Positions 25,330-34,261 of a DNA stretch of 41,707 nucleotides are shown here, piece after piece. Source of the DNA: Hyphomicrobiales bacterium. Its GTDB lineage: Bacteria; Pseudomonadota; Alphaproteobacteria; Rhizobiales; Rhodomicrobiaceae. The stretch covers positions 1 to 41,707 of the forward strand of contig PMBZ01000129.1 of NCBI GenBank assembly GCA_003153975.1, written 5' to 3'. The position numbers and the translations under genes are program-made. Numbering within the stretch: the first letter of the stretch is position 1; each line of letters begins with the position of its first letter. Below the pieces are notes generated by a model. The model did no database searches and was not told where the DNA came from. It saw nothing but the letters and a program-made list of their open reading frames with translations.

Positions 25330-26158
25330 TGTGTAGAGGAAAGCTCAACGATCCAAGCACAGGAAGCGCATCTAATAAGTCTGCCCCTTTACACACTACA
25401 ATGTAAACCTGGGAGGCATTAACCCGGATGGGTGTTATCCAGGTGCGAATCCTTGCCTAATACAGAGCACCGTTACTACGATCAGGCTCAGGAGGCCCCA
25501 TACGATTAGCGGTGGAACCAGAATAAGCGTCGGACTCCACAACCAAAGCGCCTATCGTCTTGGCTGCTGCCCGTTACACCATCTAGTGAGCGCCGCCATC
25601 TTTGTGCGGATTTACGCCGCCGCTAACAGGAATCGAGTGGGAAGGCTGAAGCCACACTATCGCTCGCCCAACCGGAATGACAGGCCCCCTCCGTTGCATA
25701 ATTTTTTTCCGCATTGAAACAGTGTGTCATTCCGCGGCTTATCTTTCTTGATAAGTATTTGCAGAAAGCAGCAAAACACGTTCAGGATTATATAGGTGCA
25801 CTCTTTTTTGCGCATAACCGCATCGTATGTACTCACATTTTATTCTTAATAGTCACGTTTTCTTCTTAATCGGTATGCAACGTGAGCCGCGGGCAGGATT
25901 GGAAGGTGAATGAGCGAAGTGGAGTTGATATCAAGAACACCCGAAGCTGGCGCGCGTTTCGAGGAGGTTTGGAAAGGGCTGGAAGCGCAATCGTATACTA
26001 GTACACGTCCCACGGGAAATCCCACCCCATTTGCCGCGAGCGCCGCCACGCGAACTTCCGGCCGGTAAGCTGCACCAGCAGGTTGCTGAAAGGTTTTTTC
26101 AAGTCGCATCAACGCAAATGCCTGACATCGCCCCACTTCTTTCAAGGAGCTGAGTTTT
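25330..26158. other. Hairpin-rich non-coding region after polA
   Basis: 829 bases without a supported gene. The first 350 bases hold several short inverted repeats (see the separate RNA candidate); more are GTGGA...TCCAC (25513-25541) and CCAA...TTGG (25545-25565). From about 25690 the sequence becomes AT-rich, blending into the low-GC gene at 26159. An open frame on the minus strand at 25846-26337 overlaps that gene and has no recognisable protein features. This may be a decayed or horizontally gained segment. Confidence 0.5.
25388..25500 (+). ncRNA. Candidate structured RNA with cobalamin-riboswitch-like core (weak)
   Basis: Consecutive stems: TTTACA-CACTACAA-TGTAAA (25388-25407), directly followed by CCTGG...CCAGG (25408-25443) with CCC-GGAT-GGG inside it, then GGTGC...GCACC (25442-25472), sharing two bases with the previous stem, and GGC-TCAGGAG-GCC. 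The string ATCCAGGTGCGAATCC resembles the conserved P5 region of cobalamin riboswitches, and CAGGCTCAGGAGGCC is loosely like the B12 box. The central domain expected between them is missing and no cobalamin-related gene follows. It may be a diverged or decayed riboswitch, another RNA, or chance. Confidence 0.25.
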
Positions 26159-27028
26159 ATGTACTGCTTGCAGCCGTCTGGAAGGACCGTTTCAGACCTA
26201 TTTGTAAGACATGTTAACGATGAGCGAAGGGTTGCGAGATTACTATTTGTAATGGGAGCCACTTGGCACAATAGGTGCATGTTTGATATAGATGCCAATG
26301 AAGAAAGCATGGCTGATATATTAAACAACATGGGCATCGAGACCTATGCGTTTAATAATTTTGGTATAGGTCCGGAAGAAAAACCTGATCCTATCCGTAA
26401 TTTCCATCAGAAGAATATAGACAAGGCTATAGAGACAATTAAGCGTTATAGCATAGACTATGTATTGTTATATAGTTATGGGTGTTTAATGGCTTCAGAA
26501 ATATTGCGGGAAGTCAAAGTCAAAGGGACGATATTGCTCGATCCGTGCCCTAGAGGGCAGGGGCTTGTGAAGCAAAAACTTGACGGTGGTAAGTTACTGG
26601 TTGCAAAATCTGCAATTTTTAAAGGTCTCAAGGAAGTTGCCAAGTCTCCGATCAACGATTCTATGTTAGAAGCGTATCTGGAAAATTTGTGCGACGGTGA
26701 GTATCTAACTACGGCGGAGTATCCAGTTACTGAATCTATTGCCCGTAGGGATGACTTTTTGTCTGAAGATAACATCCTCGATCTGTACAAAACTGGTCCG
26801 GTAAGGGCTGTGTTTACCAGTGGCGTATCGGATGAAGTGCAGGCAGTGTTTCCTAGAGAAGGATTTATATACTATCCCAATGCGTCGCATTGGATACTCA
26901 TCGAAGACGATAGGTACCAATTAGCCAGAGACGTATTTAAGTTTATTAAGGAAACTAGCACATGCAAAAAGTCCGAATATAAAGTGCCAAATCAAATGCA
27001 GGATAGCTCCACCCTGCTGGGGATTTAA
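26159..27028 (+). CDS. Alpha/beta-hydrolase-like protein, AT-rich orphan
   Basis: A 289-residue protein I cannot place in a named family. Fold clues are a LLFVMGATWHN strand near the start (oxyanion strand), YVLLYSYGCLMASEIL (nucleophile elbow S-x-G-like, YSYGC), TILLDPCPRGQG, AVFTSGVSDEVQAVFP (acid strand) and YYPNASHWILIEDD with the expected late His. That order matches alpha/beta hydrolases. The ATG has AAGGAG 9 bases upstream. Base composition and codon use (many A/T third positions, ATA, TTA, AGA) differ sharply from neighbours, which suggests horizontal gain. A shared terminator hairpin separates it from the convergent exporter gene. The substrate is unknown. Confidence 0.7.
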   Translation: MYCLQPSGRTVSDLFVRHVNDERRVARLLFVMGATWHNRCMFDIDANEESMADILNNMGIETYAFNNFGIGPEEKPDPIRNFHQKNIDKAIETIKRYSIDYVLLYSYGCLMASEILREVKVKGTILLDPCPRGQGLVKQKLDGGKLLVAKSAIFKGLKEVAKSPINDSMLEAYLENLCDGEYLTTAEYPVTESIARRDDFLSEDNILDLYKTGPVRAVFTSGVSDEVQAVFPREGFIYYPNASHWILIEDDRYQLARDVFKFIKETSTCKKSEYKVPNQMQDSSTLLGI

Positions 27029-27046
27029 AAATATGGATTAAAATAT

Positions 27047-27082
27047 CTGACGGGCGGCCTGCAAGGGGCGGCAGCCCGTCAG
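27047..27082. terminator. Bidirectional hairpin terminator
   Basis: CTGACGGGC (27047-27055) and GCCCGTCAG (27074-27082) make a perfect 9-bp stem around an 18-base loop, between the convergent hydrolase-like gene and the exporter gene. On the minus strand the stem is followed by a T-rich stretch (ATATTTTAATCC then ATATTTTT), good for ending the exporter transcript; the plus side has only GTGTTTTG. Confidence 0.75.
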
Positions 27083-27117
27083 GGCTGGGCGGTGTTTTGT
27101 CCATCGTCATCTTGATG

Positions 27118-27987
27118 TCATCGCCATCGCAGCACAGCAAGCGTGCTGGCCAAGATGATCAACACTCCCGCACCTGTAACGCCGTCGGGGATCTCGCCGA
27201 AGAATAAGCTGCCAATCAGGCCCGCCCAGATCATCTGCGAATTGTCGACTGGGCCCACCACGCTGGCTTCGCCAATCTGGTAGGCGCGAAAGATGGCGTA
27301 TTGAGCCAAGCTGCCGAGAAGGCCGACTGTAACCAGCTCACTCCATTGCAACGGGTTGGGAGCGTGCCACACCATTGCTGCCGGCCACGCGGTGCCGGCC
27401 ACCGAAGCCAGGGTGAACCAAAACAGCAGCGTTACCGGCTGCTCTGTCTTGGACAGCTTTTTCACCAGCAGCAGGACCACCGCCATCGAGAAGGCTGCGT
27501 AGACTGCCGCCGCCGCACCGTCCGGGGAAATGGCGGTGTTCTGCGCCAGGGCGGCCCCAGGATGCAGCAGCACGATCACTCCGCCAAATCCTGTCAGCGT
27601 TGCCAGGCCCCGCCGCCACCCTATTGTCTCGCCGAGAAACAGGATGGCCAGCACGACGAGGAACAGTGGCCTCGTGAAGCTCAGCGCCGCGGACAAGGCC
27701 AGCGGCAGGGCTGTCATCGAGTAGAAATATGCCATCAGCGACGTTATCCCGATGGCGCAACGCACAAAATAGAGGAACGGCCTGCCGGTGCTCAGGGGGG
27801 CGCGGTTTTTTCCCACTAAGAACGGCAACAGGGCAAGCAGGCCGAACACGCTGCGGAAGAAGGCGATTTGAAATGCGTGAATTCCCGTGCCGCCCAGGTA
27901 TTTGCTGAAACCGCTCATGGCGGCCAACGTGGCGGCAGACAGCAGCAGCCACAGGGCGCCGCGCTGATTCGCGGATAGGCTGTTCAT
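27118..27987 (-). CDS. DMT-superfamily (EamA) transporter
   Basis: A 289-residue inner-membrane protein with ten predicted transmembrane segments in two EamA repeats: the first from GALWLLLSAATLAAMSGFSK to about 140, the second from AAAAVYAAFSMAVVLLL to the end. Typical features are the LSFTRPLFLVVLAILFLGE segment closing the first repeat and VGPVDNSQMIWAGLIGSLFFGE in the second. Such proteins export metabolites, amino acids or drugs; the substrate cannot be read. The ATG at 27987 was preferred over an upstream TTG at 28029, which adds 14 polar residues; neither has a strong ribosome site. It has no operon partner. Confidence 0.9.
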   Translation of the reverse strand: MNSLSANQRGALWLLLSAATLAAMSGFSKYLGGTGIHAFQIAFFRSVFGLLALLPFLVGKNRAPLSTGRPFLYFVRCAIGITSLMAYFYSMTALPLALSAALSFTRPLFLVVLAILFLGETIGWRRGLATLTGFGGVIVLLHPGAALAQNTAISPDGAAAAVYAAFSMAVVLLLVKKLSKTEQPVTLLFWFTLASVAGTAWPAAMVWHAPNPLQWSELVTVGLLGSLAQYAIFRAYQIGEASVVGPVDNSQMIWAGLIGSLFFGEIPDGVTGAGVLIILASTLAVLRWR

Positions 27988-28229
27988 TTTCAAGGCCCAA
28001 GCTTGAGATGGAGAAAACCCGCCCAGCAACCTCCGGGCGGAACAACAACCGGCCAGTCATGCGCTGCGGGACAGCGGGCAGATTGTATTGTGTGGTCTCG
28101 ATCGGTACCACTCCTGGCGCCTCTGCGCCGTAAGCCAAAGCCGGCCCGAATCCGGGGGCATCGGCGATCACCTCATCAACGCGATCGAAGCCTCCTCCCT
28201 TGGAACATCGCCAAACCAGCGGCGCTTAG

Positions 28230-28577
28230 TGTCGCTGCCTGAGCCGCCTTCTGTCAAGCCGCCAAAACCGCGCCAAAACAGCGCCGCTTGCATCGCGCAT
28301 AGCAACGGGGCGCGGGCCTGAGCAAACGGATCCAGCGTATCTCATTGAAAAGCCGCCAGAGTCTTGGGCTGCTGCCGGGCACTGCGAAATAGTTGAGAGG
28401 CCGCTTGAGGAGCGTGTTCGGTCAATCTCCGGTTACGGAGCCAATCCATGGACAGCCCTGCCCGCATTGCGCCACGCTTTGGCCTGGGAAAAACAGTCCC
28501 ATGCCAAGTTGAGAATTGCCGATGACGCTCGCCTTGAAGATGTGTTTAAGCTGGTGAAGGTCCAGAATGCGCACTAA
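28230..28577 (+). pseudogene. 5'-truncated coding remnant, unknown family
   Basis: This frame is open from a stop at 28227-28229 to TAA at 28575-28577 but has no usable start near its beginning. From about 28308 it reads like real protein: GPEQTDPAYLIEKPPESWAA, then GHCEIVERPLEERVRSISGY, then ANPWTALPALRHALAWEKQ and RLEDVFKLVKVQNAH at the end. Charged helical segments and absence of stops over 116 codons suggest the 3' end of a gene that lost its 5' part or was frameshifted. I do not recognise the family. Confidence 0.4.
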
Positions 28578-28743
28578 AGGTCATGAGATCGTTGTAAGCG
28601 GCCTGCCCGTGGAATTGTGGCTCGTGTATTCCGTTCAGCGCAAATTTGCTGCCATTTCCTGCCACCGCTTCGTCCCACATGCGCCGGATTTGTACTCATA
28701 CGGTCCGTGCGCGCGCGTTTGGCGGCACGGAGGCTTGGCTTGA
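28567..28743 (+). CDS. Short uncertain ORF overlapping the remnant
   Basis: A 58-codon frame starting MRTKGHEIVVSGLPVELWL, whose ATG lies 11 bases inside the end of the preceding remnant, an arrangement typical of coupled genes. AAGGTCCAGA precedes it, a poor ribosome site. It ends with an uncharacteristic Arg/Trp/Gly-rich tail and may be out of frame after the first 35 codons. No family is recognised; it may be part of the same decayed locus. Confidence 0.2.
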   Translation: MRTKGHEIVVSGLPVELWLVYSVQRKFAAISCHRFVPHAPDLYSYGPCARVWRHGGLA

Positions 28744-28956
28744 ATGCTGCATCGATGAAGCGGCGACGGAGCGCCGCACCCGCGGTGGTCTGCATGGCCG
28801 CCACGGCGGCACCAAGCGCGCCTGGGCTTGAGCGCGGCGATAAAGCTATCGAAAGCGGCGGCAAGCCGCTTGCGAGTTCTGCCTTGGTCAGGGTGCGTGG
28901 CTTGCACGAGGGGTAGCCGGGCTGACCGCTTAGGCAATGTAAACTTGGGGCGTGGG

Positions 28957-31900
28957 ATGTGGGTTGGTATCGTTTTGGGGATATTGATTGGGGCGGCCTC
29001 CGGTTCGCTTCCGGCCGTGGCGATCATGGCGATCGTTGGCGGCGCGGTTGGCCGGGCGGTGTCTCGGTCGCTCGCAAAGGAAGCTGCCGGCGATAGTGCA
29101 AAGCCAGAGGAATCGAAGCGCGAGCTGGAAGCTTTGAGGGAGCAGGTGCGTCAGGCGAACCGGCGCATCGATCAGCTTGAGATGCGGCTGCATGAGGCGG
29201 GAATTCCCGAGGCTGCCGCCTGGTGGCAAGCAACACCGGAGGCAGTGACGCCGCCACAAGCTGCCGCCCAAGAGCCGCGCGAGGTGCTTCCAGCCGAAGA
29301 TGACGAACTGTCCGGGCATACTCTGGCCACCGCCGGGGAGACAGGTTCCAGTCCGCCTGCCGGAGCCATAGTGCTCGGAGCGACAGGCATCCCGATTGTA
29401 TATTCGGCACCGGAGGAGGTTGCGGCAAGCGGCGAAACCGCCAGCGAGACGGCTTCCGAACCCCCCCCCAGCCAGCAGCCTGCCTGGGACCGCTTCGATG
29501 ATCGAAACGCCGAACCGCCAGCCCCGGCAATACCGGCGTGGCTCTCCGAATTCACCGCCCGCTGGATCACCGGCGGCAATCCGCTCGTCAAGATCGGTGT
29601 GCTGATCCTCTTCCTCGGCCTGGCCTTCCTGCTGCGCTATGTCGCCGAGCACACCACCGTGCGGATCGAATTCCGCTACGCGGGCGTGGCGGCTGCCGGC
29701 ATCGCCTTGCTGCTGGCCGGCTGGCGCTGGCGCCACAGGGAGGACAGCTACGGCCTGACCCTGCAAGGGGCGGGCATCGGCGTCCTTTATCTGACGACGC
29801 TGGCCGGCATGAAATTGCATCCGCTGATCCCTCCGGAGGCCGGTTTTGCGATGCTGACCGGCGTCGCGGTCTTCGCAGCCCTGCTCGCCATCCTGCAAGA
29901 TGCGCTGACGCTGGCACTCGCCGCTTCGCTGGGCGGTTTCGCCGCGCCGGTTCTGGCATCCAGCGGCAGCGAGCACCATCTAGGGTTCTTCGCCTATTTG
30001 ACGGTCCTGAACCTCGGCATCGCGGTTATAGCTTGGTTCAAGGCGTGGCGGCTGCTGAACCTCACCGGCTTCTTCTGTACCGCTTTCCTGGTGGCCTCCT
30101 GGGGAGCGAAATATTATGAGCCGGCGTTGTTCAGCCTCGCCGAGCCCTTCCTGCTTTCGCTGTTTGTGCTCTACGTGCTGATCGCCTTTCTCTTCGCGCG
30201 GCGCACGCTGGCGGATGCACCGGCGGATTCCGGCGCTTCCTTCGAGGAGCACGTCCAGCAGGCGGCACCTCAGGTCAGCTCTGTCGATGCCTCGCTGGTG
30301 TTCGGCGTGCCGATGTCGGTCTTCGGCATGCAGTACCAGATGGTGCGCGGCTTCGAGAATGGCCCGGCTTTCAGCGCACTCGGTTTTGGGCTGGCCTACA
30401 TCTTCCTGGCCTACGTGCTGTTCCGCCGCACCGGCATGCGCTATGCGCTCTTGAGCGAGACAATGATTGCGCTTGCTGTCATTTTCGGCAGCCTGTCCAT
30501 CCCGCTCGGACTGGAAGGCACGTGGACCTCCGCGGGCTGGGCAATCGAAGCGGCGGGCGTGTTTTGGGTCGGGATGCGCCAGCAAAAGGTCCACGCGCGG
30601 CTGTTCGGCCTGCTTTTGCTGATCGGGTCGGCAGTGTTCTTTGTCCGGGAGCTAACCCCGGGCGGCGATGCCACCGTGCTTGGCGGCTCCTGGTTCGGCT
30701 GTCTGATGCTCGCCTTGTCGGCATGGTGGTGTTATCGCCTGCTACGCGGGGCGCCTGCCGGGCACCTGCACGGCTTCGAGCAATATCTGCGCCCCTGGCT
30801 GTTGGCTGCCGGCTGCCTTTTCGCCGCGCTGATGCCGTTCCTGCTGCTTCAGATGAATTGGGCCAGCACGGCGCTGGCCCTCCTCGGCGCACTGGCTGTC
30901 GTTGCGGCCCGGCCTATCGCTGAGCGCCACCTGATCGGCTGGGGATGCGTTTACCAGTTGCTGGCGGGCGGGCTCTATCTGCGCACGTTGCAAAGTGCGG
31001 ATGGCGGGACAGCCCTGGCCAACGGCTGGATGGGCCTCTTCACCGCCGGCCTGATAGGTGTTGCCCTTCTGGTTGCTGCTTGGACGGTGTTGCGCCAGCA
31101 AGACCGGGAGGACGGCGGGGCAAACGCTCTTGGCGGGCTGACCGCCCTGGTTCTGCTGGGCGGCTTGGCATTTATCAACCTGGCGCCGCTTTTCGTCCTT
31201 CCCTGGCGCTTCGGGGCGATGGTCTGGCCCGTGACCGGCGTTGCCACGCTTTGGTGGGCGATCCGCAGCCGGCAAAGGGCGGCGCTTGCCTTTGCGCTCG
31301 GGTTGCAGCTCGTAGCCGGCGCTGTCAGCCTGGGCAGCCACCTGACCTTGCTCGGAGGCATGCGCACTCCGATCGACGCAACGCCCTTTATGCACAGCGG
31401 CTTCTTGAGTCCGCTGCTGATCGGCGTGGCCGCCTTCATTGCCGCCCGGCTGCTGCATCGCCGGGAGGACGAACCGTTGTCCACCGCACTTGGCTGGGGC
31501 GCAATGTCCTGGTCGGCCGTCTGGTGGGCCTTTGCCTGGGAAGCCGAGTTGAACCGGCTACTGCCCCAGGAAGCGCTTGCGCCGTGCCTCATTGGGCTCA
31601 CCGCGACTACCGCCGGATTGTGGGGGATGCTGGCCAGGTTTGGAAACTGGAGGCAAGTGGGGCAGGCAACCATCGCCTATCTGCCGGTGCTGGCGCTGCT
31701 GCTTGCCTACCAGCTAGAGGCGGATGCCTGGCACCCGCTGGAAGGCTGGGGTGCCTTGTTCTGGCCAGCAGCCCTCTTCATGCACGGACTTCTGCTGCGC
31801 GGTCAGAAGAGCTGGCTGCCGGCCGGACTGCAAGGGGCGGTGCACGCCGCCGGCGTCTGGCTGTTCGTCGTGATCGCGGCGCTGGAGTTGCACTGGCAAC

Positions 31901-32649
31901 TGGCGCACATGGGCGGCGCCGATAGCACCTGGGCGATGCTCGGCTGGCTGCTTGCGCCGCTCGCCTACCTGTGGGCCATGAGCAGCGGGACACTGCGCCG
32001 GATTTGGCCGCTTCGCGATTTCCGGGATGCCTATGCGGTGGCCGGAGCCTTGCCGGTGACGGTTTTCCTCCTCGGCTGGACCGGGGCGAGCGCACTTATA
32101 GGCGAAGGCGCGGCGCCCCTGCCCTATATTCCGTTGCTCAACCCGCTGGAAACCGGCCAGATCGCGGTTCTGCTCGGGATTGCGCTCTGGTGGCGTTCGC
32201 TGCACGATCGCCGGGTGTTCCGGGAAAACGGCGCGATCCTGGCTGCCGTTCTGGGGGCTACAGCCCTTATGGCCATCAGCAGCGCGGTGGCGCGTACCTG
32301 TCACCTGTGGGGCGGCGTTCCTTGGGAATTGCCTGCCTTGCAGAACTCGATGCTGGTGCAGACCTCATTGTCCATCGTCTGGGGCACCATCGCCATCGGT
32401 TCGATGCTAACCGGCCATCGCGCCGGCGTGCGCGGGGTCTGGATTGCGGGAGCGGCCCTGATTGCGGCGGTAATAGGCAAGCTGTTCCTTGTCGAACTGG
32501 CGGCGCATGGCAGTGTCGAGCGCATCGTATCCTTTATCGGGGTCGGTTTGCTGTTGCTGCTGGTTGGCTATTTCGCTCCTCTGCCACCCCGGCATGGCGC
32601 GGAAGAGGGCGAAGCGCTGGAACGGCAAACCTCCAGTGAGGCACCATGA
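28957..32649 (+). CDS. DUF2339 giant polytopic membrane protein
   Basis: A 1230-residue inner-membrane protein. It begins with a short hydrophobic N-terminus (MWVGIVLGILIGAASG), then a coiled-coil stretch (SKRELEALREQVRQANRRID) and a variable Pro/Ala/Glu-rich linker. At about residue 190 the DUF2339 signature appears: WLSEFTARWITGGNPLVKIG, then ILFLGLAFLLRYVAEH. The remaining 1000 residues are a long series of hydrophobic segments, well over twenty. The ATG at 28957 was chosen as the start of the hydrophobic N-terminus; the open frame continues upstream without family features. Its end overlaps the DUF3999 gene by 4 bases. The molecular function of DUF2339 proteins is unknown; a role in the envelope is inferred from topology. 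Confidence 0.9.
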   Translation: MWVGIVLGILIGAASGSLPAVAIMAIVGGAVGRAVSRSLAKEAAGDSAKPEESKRELEALREQVRQANRRIDQLEMRLHEAGIPEAAAWWQATPEAVTPPQAAAQEPREVLPAEDDELSGHTLATAGETGSSPPAGAIVLGATGIPIVYSAPEEVAASGETASETASEPPPSQQPAWDRFDDRNAEPPAPAIPAWLSEFTARWITGGNPLVKIGVLILFLGLAFLLRYVAEHTTVRIEFRYAGVAAAGIALLLAGWRWRHREDSYGLTLQGAGIGVLYLTTLAGMKLHPLIPPEAGFAMLTGVAVFAALLAILQDALTLALAASLGGFAAPVLASSGSEHHLGFFAYLTVLNLGIAVIAWFKAWRLLNLTGFFCTAFLVASWGAKYYEPALFSLAEPFLLSLFVLYVLIAFLFARRTLADAPADSGASFEEHVQQAAPQVSSVDASLVFGVPMSVFGMQYQMVRGFENGPAFSALGFGLAYIFLAYVLFRRTGMRYALLSETMIALAVIFGSLSIPLGLEGTWTSAGWAIEAAGVFWVGMRQQKVHARLFGLLLLIGSAVFFVRELTPGGDATVLGGSWFGCLMLALSAWWCYRLLRGAPAGHLHGFEQYLRPWLLAAGCLFAALMPFLLLQMNWASTALALLGALAVVAARPIAERHLIGWGCVYQLLAGGLYLRTLQSADGGTALANGWMGLFTAGLIGVALLVAAWTVLRQQDREDGGANALGGLTALVLLGGLAFINLAPLFVLPWRFGAMVWPVTGVATLWWAIRSRQRAALAFALGLQLVAGAVSLGSHLTLLGGMRTPIDATPFMHSGFLSPLLIGVAAFIAARLLHRREDEPLSTALGWGAMSWSAVWWAFAWEAELNRLLPQEALAPCLIGLTATTAGLWGMLARFGNWRQVGQATIAYLPVLALLLAYQLEADAWHPLEGWGALFWPAALFMHGLLLRGQKSWLPAGLQGAVHAAGVWLFVVIAALELHWQLAHMGGADSTWAMLGWLLAPLAYLWAMSSGTLRRIWPLRDFRDAYAVAGALPVTVFLLGWTGASALIGEGAAPLPYIPLLNPLETGQIAVLLGIALWWRSLHDRRVFRENGAILAAVLGATALMAISSAVARTCHLWGGVPWELPALQNSMLVQTSLSIVWGTIAIGSMLTGHRAGVRGVWIAGAALIAAVIGKLFLVELAAHGSVERIVSFIGVGLLLLLVGYFAPLPPRHGAEEGEALERQTSSEAP

Positions 32650-34091
32650 AAACAGCGATTGCTTTGATCCTTTCCGCGTTCGTTGCCACTTCCGCCGCGG
32701 CGCAGACGCCGCCGCGGCCGGAGGACTTTGCCTATCGGGGCGCTATCGAAATCGGCGGCACTGGACCGTTCCATCAGTTGACCCTGCCGCTGGCTGTGTA
32801 TCAGGGTGCGGCCAGCGCGGGCCTTGCCGATTTGCGGGTGTTCAACGGGCAGGGCGAACTGGTGCCATACGCTTTGCTGCTCAATGAAGCGCAAAGCGTC
32901 ACGAACCAGACCGAGAGTGCCGCGCCGTTTTTCCCGCTGCCCGTGCCTGGCAAGGATTCTCAAGGAGCGGGCGGCATATCGGTGACCGTACGCCAGTCCG
33001 CCGATGGGAGCCTTGTTTCCGTCCGGCAGCAGGCGGCGGCCAAGGCGGAGCCGGGCGGCATGGCCGGAGGTGCTGTCATCGACGCCAACGCGCTAAAGGG
33101 CCGCAGCATCCGCTCGCTTCGCCTGGTTACCGGGGCCAGTGCCGTGCCTTTCCATTCCTTCAAGCTTGAAAGCAGCCAGGATCTGCAGCACTGGCAAATG
33201 CTTAAGCACGACGGCCAACTGGTGCATCTGGAACATTCCGGCCATCGTGTCGACAGCGACCGCGTTGAATGGGACAGCGGCGCCAGCCGGTATTTGCGGC
33301 TGCTCTGGGACGATCCCAAGCAGGCGCCTGAAATCAAGTCGGTGTTCCTTGGCACCGTGGAAAGCAGCGTCAATCAGCCGGTTCGCATCTGGTCGGAGGA
33401 GATGGCGCCGCTACCCGCCCAGCCCGGCATATTCGAATACGCATGGGCCGGGCAAATGCCGCTGGAGAAGGTCCGGATCAACCTGCCGCAGATCAATACG
33501 CTGGCCCCTTTGGACATTCAATATCTCCCCCTACAACAGCGCCACGCGCCGCAGCTTGGCTGGCATCGCCGCCGTGAGGAGGCGCGCTGGGTGAACCTGA
33601 CGCAAACAGTGGTCTACCGGCTGCAAGCACCGCAGGGCGAAGTGAAGTCCGCCGATATCGAGTTGTACGGCACGGTGGCAAATCGCTTACGCTTGGTGAC
33701 GAATGCCCGCAGCGGAGGTATGGGCACCACGCCGCCAGCCTTGCAAATCGGTTTCGTACCGCATGTGCTGGTTTTCCTGGCGCGGGGAAATGGCCCCTTC
33801 ACGCTTGCTTGGGGTGCCAGCCGAATCGAACCGGCCAACCTGCCGCTGTCAACCTTGGTGCCTGGCTACGACGCAAAGGCCCCTCTGAACGCAGGTCCAG
33901 CCAGCCTGCCTCCATCCGGTATCGTTCAAGTCAAGCCAACCCCACTGGCTGGCAATGCCGCGCCGGAAACGTCATCCCCGCCCACCAAATGTATTTTGTG
34001 GGCTGTGCTGTTGGGCGGCTTGCTCGTGCTCGCCGGTATGGCGCGGTCGCTGATCCAGCAACTGCGCCAACCCCCGAAAGCGAAGCCCTGA
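32646..34091 (+). CDS. DUF3999 family exported protein
   Basis: A 481-residue protein with a signal peptide (MKTAIALILSAFVATSAAAQ), a large periplasmic beta-rich region and one C-terminal transmembrane anchor (CILWAVLLGGLLVLAGMA). Family-like segments include FAYRGAIEIGGTGPFHQLTLP, ADLRVFNGQGELVPYAL, SHRVD-type and SRYLRLLWDDPKQAPEI stretches. DUF3999 genes are repeatedly found next to DUF2339 genes, and here the ATGA overlap makes them one translational unit. The topology suggests that it sits on the periplasmic face as a partner of the DUF2339 protein. Function is unknown. Confidence 0.9.
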   Translation: MKTAIALILSAFVATSAAAQTPPRPEDFAYRGAIEIGGTGPFHQLTLPLAVYQGAASAGLADLRVFNGQGELVPYALLLNEAQSVTNQTESAAPFFPLPVPGKDSQGAGGISVTVRQSADGSLVSVRQQAAAKAEPGGMAGGAVIDANALKGRSIRSLRLVTGASAVPFHSFKLESSQDLQHWQMLKHDGQLVHLEHSGHRVDSDRVEWDSGASRYLRLLWDDPKQAPEIKSVFLGTVESSVNQPVRIWSEEMAPLPAQPGIFEYAWAGQMPLEKVRINLPQINTLAPLDIQYLPLQQRHAPQLGWHRRREEARWVNLTQTVVYRLQAPQGEVKSADIELYGTVANRLRLVTNARSGGMGTTPPALQIGFVPHVLVFLARGNGPFTLAWGASRIEPANLPLSTLVPGYDAKAPLNAGPASLPPSGIVQVKPTPLAGNAAPETSSPPTKCILWAVLLGGLLVLAGMARSLIQQLRQPPKAKP

Positions 34092-34261
34092 GTCCAAAGG
34101 CCTGGAGGGGAAGCAGGCCTTTATGCGTCTCCAGAGACTTTCACGTCTTTGGCCGCCATGGGGGGGCCTCCGGCTTTTCGACAGGCAGACGCTCCCGCAA
34201 AGCAGGTTCTATAAGCAAATCTTGAGGGTATCGCTGAAGGCGAGTCCCGGGGAGTATAGTA

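Larger units (their letters stand above)
27988..28956. other. Long intergenic region with decayed coding sequence
   Basis: 969 bases between the divergent exporter and DUF2339 genes. It contains the coding remnant at 28230-28577 and a short frame at 28567-28743. The rest has many short frames on both strands without ribosome sites or recognisable proteins. Fragments on the minus strand around 28635-28860 gave only faint transposase-like hints, not enough to call an element. Confidence 0.5.

Noticed and set aside
25380-25470. tRNA-like T-arm CCAGG-TGCGAAT-CCTTG
   Set aside because: No matching 7-bp acceptor stem, anticodon arm or CCA-compatible end could be found, so it is not a tRNA.
25846-26337. 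Minus-strand open frame of 163 codons
   Set aside because: Overlaps the start of the plus-strand gene that has an AAGGAG site; no domain and no ribosome site of its own.
28574-29027. Minus-strand frames with faint IS5-like transposase fragments (GTKRWQEMA, FIDAAF)
   Set aside because: Matches are too short and in different frames, and no terminal inverted repeats were identified.
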